NCBI GenBank assembly: GCA_937900605.1
Contig: CALCDK010000160.1
Location: 1 to 6,390, forward strand
Origin: an uncultured Olsenella sp.
GTDB taxonomy: Bacteria; Actinomycetota; Coriobacteriia; Coriobacteriales; Atopobiaceae
Direction of reading: 5' to 3'
DNA length: 6,390 nucleotides
Within the stretch, counting starts at the first letter, position 1, and each line of letters opens with the position of its first letter. Below are positions 1-6,340 of this stretch, piece after piece. The notes beneath the pieces are model-generated. The model worked only from the letters and a program-made list of their open reading frames with translations, had not been told where the DNA came from and did not search any database. The position numbers and the translations under genes were made by a program.

Positions 1-508
<508 letters not shown>

Positions 509-548
509 TCACTCACGAAAAGCATGACTGAGCGTGGGCCCTGTAACC

Positions 549-577
549 CACATACCAAAACAGTCTACTCCTGACGA
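549..577 (-). promoter_or_regulatory. Weak candidate promoter for nifJ
   Basis: On the minus strand TCGTCA (577-572, 4 of 6 to the -35 consensus) is followed after 17 bases by TATGTG (554-549, 3 of 6 to the -10). This lies in the AT-richer island and would give a leader of roughly 85 bases that includes the inverted repeats at 534-551 and 484-498. The matches are poor, so this is only a best guess within the likely promoter region. Confidence 0.25.
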
Positions 578-660
578 TGGCCGCCACGGCACGTTTCTAG
601 AATGTTTCTCATGAGCGGCACCTTTGCCCGCGGACCCGTGCCGACCGGGGGCGGGGCGAC

Positions 661-666
661 TAGAAT
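661..666 (+). promoter_or_regulatory. Candidate -10 box upstream of the C39-like gene
   Basis: TAGAAT matches the -10 consensus TATAAT at 5 of 6 positions and lies 27-39 bases before the two most upstream candidate start codons (694 and 706). No respectable -35 is found 16-18 bases upstream. An identical TAGAAT occurs at 598-603, so either or both could be used. Confidence 0.3.
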
Positions 667-705
667 GACCCCATCAAGCTGGGCCTCGTCGCATTGGGGG
701 GCAAC

Positions 706-1665
706 GTGGAGCGGGACGGGCGCGAACGACACGAGCCGCATGGGGCCGCGGGCGCCACACGACGCCCACACCCGAGGCGCGCCACGCCGAGAGGGGACGG
801 GGCCCCGGAGGGCCCGGCGCGGAACGTGGCCGGACGGCCGGCGGGCGAGGCGCCGCGCAGGTCGCGCGGGGCGGCAGGCCCGGGCGGGCCGGGACGCGGC
901 CGGGTCGGGTCGCGGGCGGCACGGGCGGTGACGGGCCCGCAGGCGCATCGCGGGGCCGTCGCGCACGTCACGCCGCGCACGGTGCTTCTCGCCGCGGTGG
1001 TCGTGGCCTGCGCGCTGCTGGCACTCGTGGCGTGGTCGTGCGCGAGGGGCAACGCGACGGAGCCGGGGCCTGGCACGCAGGACGAGAGCGGGCAGGCGGC
1101 CGAGACGCCGCAGGAGCCCGCCGAGGACCCGGAGCACCCTCGCAGCACGCCGCGCGAGGAGTGGCGCAAGGGCTCGATGCCCTACCTGTACCAGATCGAC
1201 CACCAGTTCGACGACGTCACATACTCCAACGGGCCGTTCGCCAAGCAGGGGTGCGGGCCCACGGCCCTGAGCGAGGTCTACGTCTTCCTCACCGGCAGGA
1301 CCGACCTGGGCCCGGCCGAGATGGCGGAGTTCAGCACGCGCAACGGGTTCTCGACCGACGGCATGGGGTCGTCGTGGTCGCTCATGTCGGACGGTGCGGC
1401 GATGCTGGGCCTGCGCTCGAGGGCCGTCGCGTCCGTCCCGGCGCTGCTGCGCCAGGAGCTCGAGCAGGGGCGTCCGCTCGTGTGCGTCATGGAGCCGGGC
1501 ACGTTCACGCAGGTCGGCCACTTCATCGCGATCGAGGGCCTTGACGGGGACGGTCTCGCGATCGTCCACGACTCGAACAGCCTGGAGCGCAGCCAGCGCC
1601 ACTGGGACCTCTCGCTCATCTGCGACGAGGCCCAGGGGATCTGGTCCTTCTCGCTCGCGAACTAG
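706..1665 (+). CDS. Membrane-anchored C39-like (papain-fold) cysteine peptidase family protein
   Basis: Numbering from the GTG at 706, the 319-residue protein has an Arg/Pro/Gly/Ala-rich basic N-terminal tail (about 1-90), one transmembrane helix (about 92-110), an acidic Pro/Glu-rich linker (about 115-150) and a C-terminal domain of the peptidase C39-like type. That domain shows QGCGPTALS with the putative nucleophile Cys183, then GHFIAIEG with His272 and HDSNS with Asp289, a plausible Cys-His-Asp triad in the right order. The positive residues before the helix predict that the catalytic domain lies outside the cell. No ABC-transporter part is present, so it is not a bacteriocin exporter; it may act on cell-wall or surface peptides, but the substrate is unknown. 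The start is uncertain: TTG 694 is the first in-frame start after a stop at 661. GTG 706 has a G-run (696-701) as a weak ribosome-binding site. GTG 928 would remove most of the tail. Third positions are mostly G/C across the tail, which favours an upstream start. Confidence 0.82.
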   Translation: MERDGRERHEPHGAAGATRRPHPRRATPRGDGAPEGPARNVAGRPAGEAPRRSRGAAGPGGPGRGRVGSRAARAVTGPQAHRGAVAHVTPRTVLLAAVVVACALLALVAWSCARGNATEPGPGTQDESGQAAETPQEPAEDPEHPRSTPREEWRKGSMPYLYQIDHQFDDVTYSNGPFAKQGCGPTALSEVYVFLTGRTDLGPAEMAEFSTRNGFSTDGMGSSWSLMSDGAAMLGLRSRAVASVPALLRQELEQGRPLVCVMEPGTFTQVGHFIAIEGLDGDGLAIVHDSNSLERSQRHWDLSLICDEAQGIWSFSLAN

Positions 1666-1788
1666 CCGGCGAGAGGGGCGCGACGGCACGGGCCGTGGGA
1701 GCGACGGGGCCGCGCAGTCGGATGCGAGGCCCGACGGCAACGGCCGCCGGGCGGGGGCGCTACCTGCGGCGGCGCGGGCCGCGGAGCG
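1666..1788. other. Short convergent intergenic region with a 13-base direct repeat
   Basis: The C39-like gene and the minus-strand gene at 1789-2454 end towards each other here. No T-run-backed hairpin is visible for either, so transcription must end by another route or read through. The notable element is a direct repeat described separately. Confidence 0.6.
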
Positions 1789-1798
1789 CTACCTGCGG
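1757..1798. repeat. 13-base direct repeat spanning a stop codon
   Basis: GCGCTACCTGCGG occurs at 1757-1769 and again at 1786-1798, 29 bases apart. The second copy contains the last codons and TAG stop of the minus-strand gene (read as CGC AGG TAG). The first copy lies just downstream of that stop in its direction of transcription. It looks like the trace of a small local duplication. Confidence 0.7.
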
Positions 1799-2454
1799 AG
1801 ACGCTCCAGCAGCTTGGCGTAGCCGTCCACGAAGCGCTTGGAGCGCGGGCCGCACGCGTCGCTGGCGGACACGATGCCGAACTCGTCGGAGACGAGCATG
1901 ACCTCGTCGACGTCGGCGGTCCCGTCGAGGAGCGCACCCGAGAGGCCCGACTCGCGCACCACGGTGAAGCCCACGGTGGACGCGAGGTCGAGCATGAGCG
2001 ACGCGGCGCCGGAGGCCGACTCCGAGCCGCCGTCGTCGTAGACGAGCTCCTCGCCGCGGAAGGCCCACAGGGTCTCCGGCGCGACGCCCGTCTCGCCGGC
2101 CTCGACCGACGCGTGCGCAGCACGCTCGGCGAGGGACGACGTGGTGGCGACCGCGAGCGGCTCGAAGGGGCCGACCGTCATGGCCGCCTGGCCCCTCTCG
2201 TCCACGATGATCATGAGCACGCCGTCGGGGTACTGCGCCGAACCGTCGGCGAGCGTCCACTCGATGTGCTGCTTGGCCCAGGCGACGAGCTGGCGCGAGA
2301 CCTGGGCCCCGTTTGCCATGCGACGGCCGAGGGCGCGCAGGTGACGGTTCTCGAGCGGCAGCTCGCGGTGGGCCAGCCTCCACCGGCAGACGAGGGCCGG
2401 CCTCCCGAGGACGAACCCATCCATCTGTGCGTCGCGCTGCCTCTCGTCGACCAT
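1789..2454 (-). CDS. Uncharacterised protein with a possible degenerate class-IV aminotransferase-like fold
   Basis: A 221-residue soluble protein with no signal peptide or membrane helix; I do not recognise the family with certainty. The C-terminal half reads like the end of a class-IV (branched-chain/D-amino-acid type) PLP aminotransferase. LWAFRGEELVYDDG (129-142) resembles the strand pair before the substrate loop. LMLDLASTVGFTVVRE (153-168) resembles the LA-x3-G-x-x-V-x-E helix and strand, and DVDEVMLVSDEFGIVSASD (181-199) resembles the ADEVF-x-T...GIVPV segment. RHLRALGRRM (37-46) recalls the N-terminal H-x-x-RL helix. The protein is well short of the usual ~280-300 residues, and its only lysines (61, 206, 214) are not where the PLP lysine should be, so it is probably not an active transaminase. 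The ATG at 2454 is chosen over an upstream extension because AAGGGAGAGG (2458-2467) precedes it and the upstream residues are Arg/Ser-rich and unlike protein. It has its own likely promoter, and purH upstream ends in a terminator, so it is probably monocistronic. Confidence 0.75.
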   Translation of the reverse strand: MVDERQRDAQMDGFVLGRPALVCRWRLAHRELPLENRHLRALGRRMANGAQVSRQLVAWAKQHIEWTLADGSAQYPDGVLMIIVDERGQAAMTVGPFEPLAVATTSSLAERAAHASVEAGETGVAPETLWAFRGEELVYDDGGSESASGAASLMLDLASTVGFTVVRESGLSGALLDGTADVDEVMLVSDEFGIVSASDACGPRSKRFVDGYAKLLERLRR

Positions 2455-2487
2455 GCGCCTCTCCCTTCTGACGTTGCAGGGCTGGGT

Positions 2488-2493
2488 ATCGTA
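2488..2493 (-). promoter_or_regulatory. Candidate -10 box for the 1789-2454 gene
   Basis: TACGAT on the minus strand keeps the four most conserved -10 bases and lies 33 bases before the ATG at 2454. It sits within an 11-base word, GCTACGATACC (2495-2485), that recurs in the same orientation before the acetyltransferase gene at 4241-4251. No good -35 is visible. Confidence 0.35.
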
Positions 2494-2525
2494 GCGCGAC
2501 GGCGCGACGGCCGCGCGCGACGACG

Positions 2526-2560
2526 AAAAAGCGCGGACCCGGGCAGATACCCGGGTCCGC
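2526..2560 (-). terminator. Intrinsic terminator of purH
   Basis: Read on the minus strand, just past the purH stop, GCGGACCCGGG (2560-2550) pairs perfectly over 11 bp with CCCGGGTCCGC (2543-2533) around a 6-base loop. It is followed by GC and five T's (2530-2526). This is a strong Rho-independent terminator and separates purH from the downstream minus-strand gene. Confidence 0.93.
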
Positions 2561-2569
2561 ACCGATCGC

Positions 2570-4198
2570 CTAGTGGCGGAAGTGGCGCGCGCCGGTGAAG
2601 ACCATCGCGATGCCGTGCTCGTCGCAGGCGGCGATGGACTCGTCGTCGCGCTTGGAGCCGCCCGGCTGGATGATGCAGGTCACGCCGTGCTCCGCGAGGA
2701 CGTCGACGTTGTCGCGGAACGGGAAGAACGCGTCGGAGGCGCAGGCGAAGCCGCCCCTCTCGATGCCCATGCGGTCACAGTAGTCCTCGGCCCTCTCGCA
2801 GGCGAGAAGCGCGGAGTCGACGCGGTTGGGCTGGCCGGGGCCCATGCCGATGCCGGCCTTGCCCTTGGAGACGAGGATAGCGTTGGACTTGACGCCCTTG
2901 CAGACGCGCCAGGCGAAGAGCAGCTCTGCCATCTCGTCGTCGGTCGGCTTGCGCTCGGTGGGGCAGGTGAAGGACGCAGGGTCCTCGGAGACGGAGTCGA
3001 CGTTCTGGACCAGGACGCCGCCGTCGACGGAGCGCAGCTCCAGGGACGCGTGGCCGCCCACGCCGCCGGTGGCCAGGACGCGCAGGTTGGTGCGCTTGGC
3101 CAGGCGCTCGAGGGCCTCGGGGGTGTAGCTCGGGGCGATCAGGACCTCGACGAACTGCTTGTTGACGTCGGCGAAGTGCTGGACGAGCTCCAGGGGCACC
3201 TCGCGGTTGCAGGCGATGATGCCGCCGAAGGCGCTCTTGGGGTCGCACGAGTAGGCGCGGTCGTAGGCCTCGGTGACGTCGCCGGCGACGGCGGAGCCGC
3301 AGGGGGTCTGGTGCTTGAGGATCACGCAGGCCGGGCCGTCGAACTCGCGGACGAGGTTCCAGGCGGCGTCAGCGTCCAGGTAGTTGTTGTAGGAGAGCGG
3401 CTTGCCCTGGACCTGCTCGGCGCCGACGAGCGGGAACCCGGAGGAGCCCTTCTCGGCGAAGGCGTCGGCGAAGCGGTAGACCGCGGCGCTCTGCTGGGGG
3501 TTCTCGCCGTAGCGCAGGTCCTCGACCTTCTCGAGGTACAGGCCGAGCTCCTCGGGGGCCTCGTCGGCCTCGGGTTCGTCGGCGCGGGCCTGGGCGTCGA
3601 GCTGGTCGCCCAGCCAGACGGCGATGGCGGCATCATAGGCGGCGGTCGTCTCGTAGACCTTGAGCTGCAGCTCGCGACGAGTGGCGAGGGTGGTGCAGCC
3701 GTCGTTGGCGCGCATCTCGGCGAGGACGTCGTCGTAGTCGGCCGGGTCGCTGACCACGGTCACGGAGTCAGCGTTCTTGGCGGCGGAGCGCAGCATGGAG
3801 GGGCCGCCGATGTCGATGTGCTCGATGGCGTCCGCGAAGGTCACGTCGGGGGCGGCCACGGTCTTCTCGAACTCGTAGAGGTTCACGCAGACCAGGTCGA
3901 TCATGCCGATGCCGTGCTCGGCGGCCTCGGCCATGTGCTGCGGGTCGTCACGACGGGCCAGCAGGCCACCGTGCACCTTGGGGTGCAGGGTCTTGACGCG
4001 GCCGTCCATCATCTCGGGGAATCCGGTGTACTCCTCGATGGGGACCACCTTGACGCCGGCCTCGGACAGGACGCGCGCGGTGCCGCCGGTGGAGACGACC
4101 TCCACACCGAACTCGTCCTCGAGCGCCTTGACGAACTCGACGACGCCGGTCTTGTCGGTGACGGAGACGAGGGCGCGCCTGATGGGTCTGTCTACCAT
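2570..4198 (-). CDS. purH: Bifunctional phosphoribosylaminoimidazolecarboxamide formyltransferase / IMP cyclohydrolase
   Basis: It catalyses the last two steps of de novo purine synthesis in the cytoplasm: AICAR is formylated with 10-formyl-tetrahydrofolate to FAICAR, which is then closed to IMP. The 542-residue protein is close to the usual ~520-530. The N-terminal MGS-like cyclohydrolase domain (about 5-150) contains STGGTARVL (36-44) and [16 protein letters not shown] (59-74). The AICAR transformylase domain (about 195-540) contains LRYGENPQQ (228-236), [11 protein letters not shown] (265-275), the catalytic Lys295-His296 in [16 protein letters not shown] (319-327), VKSNAI (436-441) and [12 protein letters not shown] (508-519). 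An acidic Ala/Glu/Asp stretch at about 202-218 is probably a surface insertion. The ATG at 4198 is preceded by a near-ideal AAGGAGGT (4202-4209). The gene is transcribed alone, divergently from the acetyltransferase gene, and ends in a strong terminator; no other pur gene lies next to it here. Confidence 0.98.
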   Translation of the reverse strand: MVDRPIRRALVSVTDKTGVVEFVKALEDEFGVEVVSTGGTARVLSEAGVKVVPIEEYTGFPEMMDGRVKTLHPKVHGGLLARRDDPQHMAEAAEHGIGMIDLVCVNLYEFEKTVAAPDVTFADAIEHIDIGGPSMLRSAAKNADSVTVVSDPADYDDVLAEMRANDGCTTLATRRELQLKVYETTAAYDAAIAVWLGDQLDAQARADEPEADEAPEELGLYLEKVEDLRYGENPQQSAAVYRFADAFAEKGSSGFPLVGAEQVQGKPLSYNNYLDADAAWNLVREFDGPACVILKHQTPCGSAVAGDVTEAYDRAYSCDPKSAFGGIIACNREVPLELVQHFADVNKQFVEVLIAPSYTPEALERLAKRTNLRVLATGGVGGHASLELRSVDGGVLVQNVDSVSEDPASFTCPTERKPTDDEMAELLFAWRVCKGVKSNAILVSKGKAGIGMGPGQPNRVDSALLACERAEDYCDRMGIERGGFACASDAFFPFRDNVDVLAEHGVTCIIQPGGSKRDDESIAACDEHGIAMVFTGARHFRH

Positions 4199-4221
4199 GG
4201 GACCTCCTTGGGTTCTGCATC

Positions 4222-4248
4222 TTGATGCGCTACGGTCATGGCTACGAT
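4222..4248 (+). promoter_or_regulatory. Candidate promoter for the GNAT-gluQ pair, in the region shared with purH
   Basis: TTGATG (4222-4227) and TACGAT (4243-4248) could be -35 and -10, with a short 15-base spacer; the -10 is the better half. GCTACG is repeated exactly 11 bases apart (4230-4235 and 4241-4246), on one face of the helix, which might be an operator. On the opposite strand TATCGT (4249-4244) overlaps it and could serve purH. The whole divergent gap is only 68 bases, so both promoters must be crowded here. Confidence 0.4.
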
Positions 4249-4266
4249 ACCGCAGGAAGGACCCGT

Positions 4267-4947
4267 ATGCCCAAAATGCAGCACAAGCCCACCGACGTCG
4301 TGCTCAGGCCGTTCGTCCGCGACGACTTCGGCGAGATCGCGAAGCTGATGGCGCGCACGTGGCTCGGCGAGTTCCAGGACACCCCCGCGATCACGGCCGC
4401 GTGCCTCGAGCTGTGCGAGTACCTCGACCGCAGCTCCTGGGCGCTCGTCGCAGAGCGCGGCGACGACCTGCTGGGCGCCGTGCTCCTTGACGAGAAGGGC
4501 CACTGCGAGCAGCCCGACCCCCAGCTCGATGGCTGGTCCGAAGCCGCGAGGCAGATCGCCGACGACGTCGACGAGTCCGAGGCCGCGGCCGTCCGCGCGG
4601 CCTGCGAGGCCGAGCTCGGCGGCGTGGCCGAGGAGAACGCGCTCGCCCGCGAGTTCTGCGCCACCGGCGCCCCCGAGTCCGCCACCGCCGTGAAGCTGCT
4701 CATCATCGCCCCCGAGTCCTGCGGGCTCGGCCTGGGCCGCCGCCTGCTCGACGCCGCCGCCGAGCGCGTGCGCTCCATCGGCGCGGCGGGCTACTACCTG
4801 CTCACCGACGATGCCTGTGACGTGGGCTTCTACGACCACCTGGGGCTCCGCCAGGCAATCAGGCGCAGGTCGCAGGCGTCCTGGCCCTCCCAGGCCGCGC
4901 CGCAGGTGGACGACTTCTGCATCTACGTCTACGCGCGCGAGGTCTAG
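4267..4947 (+). CDS. GNAT-family N-acetyltransferase
   Basis: A soluble 226-residue protein predicted to transfer an acyl group from acetyl-CoA to an unknown amine. VVLRPFVRDDFGEIAKLM (11-28) is the typical first strand and helix of the fold. VKLLIIAPESCGLGLGRRLL (142-161) is motif A, with the R/Q-x-x-G-x-G/A type pyrophosphate-binding loop appearing as CGLGLGRRLL. YYLLTDDACDVGFYDHLGLR (176-195) is the final motif with the FY-x-x-LGF-like end. Between the first part and motif A lies an unusually long acidic, Ala/Glu-rich segment (about 75-138), larger than in minimal ~150-residue GNATs. The ATG at 4267 is preferred over ATG 4222 because AGGAAGGA (4254-4261) precedes it and the candidate -10 lies at 4243-4248. 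gluQ begins one base after this gene's stop, so the two are probably co-transcribed and coupled. The substrate cannot be told from sequence. Confidence 0.88.
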   Translation: MPKMQHKPTDVVLRPFVRDDFGEIAKLMARTWLGEFQDTPAITAACLELCEYLDRSSWALVAERGDDLLGAVLLDEKGHCEQPDPQLDGWSEAARQIADDVDESEAAAVRAACEAELGGVAEENALAREFCATGAPESATAVKLLIIAPESCGLGLGRRLLDAAAERVRSIGAAGYYLLTDDACDVGFYDHLGLRQAIRRRSQASWPSQAAPQVDDFCIYVYAREV

Positions 4948-4948
4948 C

Positions 4949-5923
4949 GTGACCCAGGCCTCCCCCATCGCCCCCCGTCCCATGCGCGGGCGCTTCGCCC
5001 CCACGCCCTCCGGCCGCATGCACCTCGGCAACGTCTTCTCCTCCCTCCTCGCGTGGCTGTCCGCGCGCTCCGCGGGCGGCAGCGTCGTCCTGCGCATCGA
5101 GGACCTGGACCCGCGCGCGCAGGACCCCGCCGTCGCCGACGCCCTCATGCGCGACCTCGAGTGGCTGGGCCTCGACTGGGACGAGGGCCCCCACTACCAG
5201 AGCCGTCGCGGCGACCTCTACCAGGAGGCGCTCGACCGCCTTGACGACCTGGGCCTCACCTACCCCTGCTTCTGCACCCGCTCCGAGCTGCACGCCGCGT
5301 CGGCGCCGCACGCATCCGACGGCACGGTCCTCTACGCCGGCACCTGCCGCGGCCTTTCGCCCGACGAGGTCTCGGCGAGAAGCGCCGTGCGCCCGCCCGC
5401 CACGCGCCTGCGCGTGCCCGGCGCCGACGACCCGGCCGGCACCATCGACTTCGTCGACCTGGGCTACGGGCCGCACCACGAGGTCCTCGCCCGCGAGTGC
5501 GGCGACTTCCTCGTCAGGCGCAGCGACGGCGTCGTGGCCTACCAGCTCGCCGTCGTGGTCGACGACCTCGAGATGGGCGTCACGCAGGTGGTCCGCGGCC
5601 ACGACCTGCTGGGGTCGTCGGCGCGCCAGACCTACCTCGCCCGCCTGCTGGGCGGCAGGCCCCCACAGTTCGGCCACGTCCCGCTGCTCGTGGCCCCAGA
5701 CGGCCGCCGGCTCTCCAAGCGGGACCGCGACCTCGGCGTGGCCTCGCTGCGCGAGCGCGGGGTCGGGGCGGACGTCGTCGTCGGGGCGCTCGCGCACCTG
5801 GTGGGACTCGCAGGGGAGGGCGAGCGCGTCATGCCGTGCGACCTCGTGGGCCGCTTCTCGTGGGACCTCGTTGCCGCGCACCGCGCGGATGTCGTCGCCG
5901 ACGACGCGACGCTGCGCCTCTGA
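4949..5923 (+). CDS. gluQ: Glutamyl-Q tRNA(Asp) synthetase
   Basis: This paralogue of the catalytic half of glutamyl-tRNA synthetase activates glutamate with ATP and attaches it to the queuosine at position 34 of tRNA(Asp), instead of charging a tRNA end. At 324 residues it has the class-I catalytic domain only; the anticodon-binding domain of true GltX is absent. Visible are RFAPTPSGRMHLGN (15-28, the HIGH-type motif), VLRIEDLDPRAQ (47-58), the zinc site Cys107, Cys109, Tyr129 and Cys133 in the C-x-C...Y-x3-C pattern of the E. coli enzyme, and RRLSKRD (253-259, KMSKS-type, with Lys257). VVRGHDLLGSSARQTYL (214-230) is also typical. The GTG start at 4949 lies one base after the stop of the acetyltransferase gene and has GAGG just before it. 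ATG 4982 is possible but has no ribosome-binding site and begins right at the catalytic core. Alternative name yadB. Confidence 0.95.
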   Translation: MTQASPIAPRPMRGRFAPTPSGRMHLGNVFSSLLAWLSARSAGGSVVLRIEDLDPRAQDPAVADALMRDLEWLGLDWDEGPHYQSRRGDLYQEALDRLDDLGLTYPCFCTRSELHAASAPHASDGTVLYAGTCRGLSPDEVSARSAVRPPATRLRVPGADDPAGTIDFVDLGYGPHHEVLARECGDFLVRRSDGVVAYQLAVVVDDLEMGVTQVVRGHDLLGSSARQTYLARLLGGRPPQFGHVPLLVAPDGRRLSKRDRDLGVASLRERGVGADVVVGALAHLVGLAGEGERVMPCDLVGRFSWDLVAAHRADVVADDATLRL

Positions 5924-5980
5924 CGCGCCGCAATGCGAGCGCGGCAATTGTGCGCGCTCCCCATGGCAGGCCGCTTCACC

Positions 5981-6009
5981 TTGTGAGCCGCGTCATTGTG
6001 CGCTATGAT
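5981..6009 (+). promoter_or_regulatory. Promoter of tRNA-Ser(GCT)
   Basis: TTGTGA (5981-5986) and TATGAT (6004-6009) are good -35 and -10 boxes with the ideal 17-base spacer. Transcription would start near 6016, about 11 bases before the mature tRNA 5' end. Confidence 0.8.
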
Positions 6010-6026
6010 GCTCAGGCACCTCATCT

Positions 6027-6117
6027 GGAGAGCTGACCGAGAGGCCGAAGGTGCTCGCCTGCTAAGCGAGTATTCCCCCTAAGGGAATCTGGGGTTCGAA
6101 TCCCCAGCTCTCCGCCA
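6027..6117 (+). tRNA. tRNA-Ser (anticodon GCT)
   Basis: The acceptor stem GGAGAGC (6027-6033) pairs with GCTCTCC (6107-6113), followed by discriminator G and an encoded CCA (6115-6117). The anticodon stem CTCGC/GCGAG encloses loop CTGCTAA with anticodon GCT at 6061-6063, which reads AGC and AGT serine codons. A long variable arm (ATTCCC/GGGAAT) is the class-II hallmark of tRNA-Ser, and the T arm has the standard TTCGAAT loop. It has its own promoter and terminator. Confidence 0.97.
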
Positions 6118-6125
6118 GAATTGCC

Positions 6126-6161
6126 AGCCCGTTCCGCATGTGCGGGGCGGGCTTCTTTCTT
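6126..6161 (+). terminator. Intrinsic terminator after tRNA-Ser
   Basis: AGCCCGTTCCGC (6126-6137) pairs with GCGGGGCGGGCT (6142-6153); the two central T's pair as G-T wobbles, giving a 12-bp stem with loop ATGT. The T-rich tract TTCTTTCTT (6153-6161) follows. It begins only 9 bases after the tRNA CCA. Confidence 0.87.
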
Positions 6162-6299
6162 GCGCAGGCCCCATGCGCGCGGTCCCGACGCAGCTCGCCC
6201 GTCAGCCACGGTGCCGCGCATCATCGGGCGCGCAGGCCCCCCGGGGACGACGCAGTCTCACGCGCTCCTTCACAGTTTCACCACCTTTCCCAATCGCGC
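6162..6299. other. Intergenic spacer between the two tRNA genes
   Basis: No gene is seen. GCGCAGGCCCC is repeated at 6162-6172 and 6230-6240. The last part, from about 6260, is lower in GC and leads into the tRNA-Arg promoter. Confidence 0.55.
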
Positions 6300-6328
6300 T
6301 TGACCTACCCCGGGCAGAGGGGCATTAT
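6300..6328 (+). promoter_or_regulatory. Promoter of tRNA-Arg(ACG)
   Basis: TTGACC (6300-6305, 5 of 6) and CATTAT (6323-6328, 4 of 6) are separated by 17 bases. The expected start, near 6335, is about 6 bases before the tRNA 5' end. Confidence 0.68.
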
Positions 6329-6340
6329 GTGGTCTCACAC

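Noticed and set aside
602..931. Plus-strand 109-codon frame starting at the ATG at 602
   Set aside because: It becomes an Arg/Gly/Ala run that overlaps the C39-like gene in another frame, with no ribosome-binding site or domain. The ATG overlaps a TAGAAT promoter-like box.
565..1740. Minus-strand 391-codon open frame opposite the C39-like gene
   Set aside because: It is Arg/Pro/Ala-rich low-complexity sequence with no recognisable motif, opposite a frame that carries a real C39-like domain.
1666..1788. Possible terminator hairpins in the convergent gap, such as CACGGGCCGTG at 1687-1697
   Set aside because: The palindrome leaves no room for a loop and no T-run follows in either direction; GC-rich DNA makes such matches common.
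2573..4225. Plus-strand 550-codon open frame opposite purH
   Set aside because: It lies wholly antisense to an unmistakable purH and is Gly/Val/Asp/Leu-rich as expected from the complement of GC-rich codons; no domain is recognisable.
4199..4266. Purine riboswitch upstream of purH
   Set aside because: The leader can be at most about 50-60 bases and shows none of the conserved junction sequences of purine aptamers.
4859..5947. Minus-strand 362-codon open frame opposite gluQ, and a similar one at 4192-5148 opposite the GNAT gene
   Set aside because: Both are shadows of strongly supported plus-strand genes, kept open by high GC; neither has a recognisable domain.
5924..5955. GCCGC/GCGGC hairpin just after gluQ as a terminator
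   Set aside because: The stem is only 5 bp with a 9-base loop and no T tract, so it is not convincing.
6021..6224. Minus-strand ORF of 67 codons containing GELGIRTPDSLRG
   Set aside because: This is the well-known spurious translation of the antisense strand of a tRNA-Ser gene; it covers the tRNA at 6027-6117 and its terminator and is not a protein gene.
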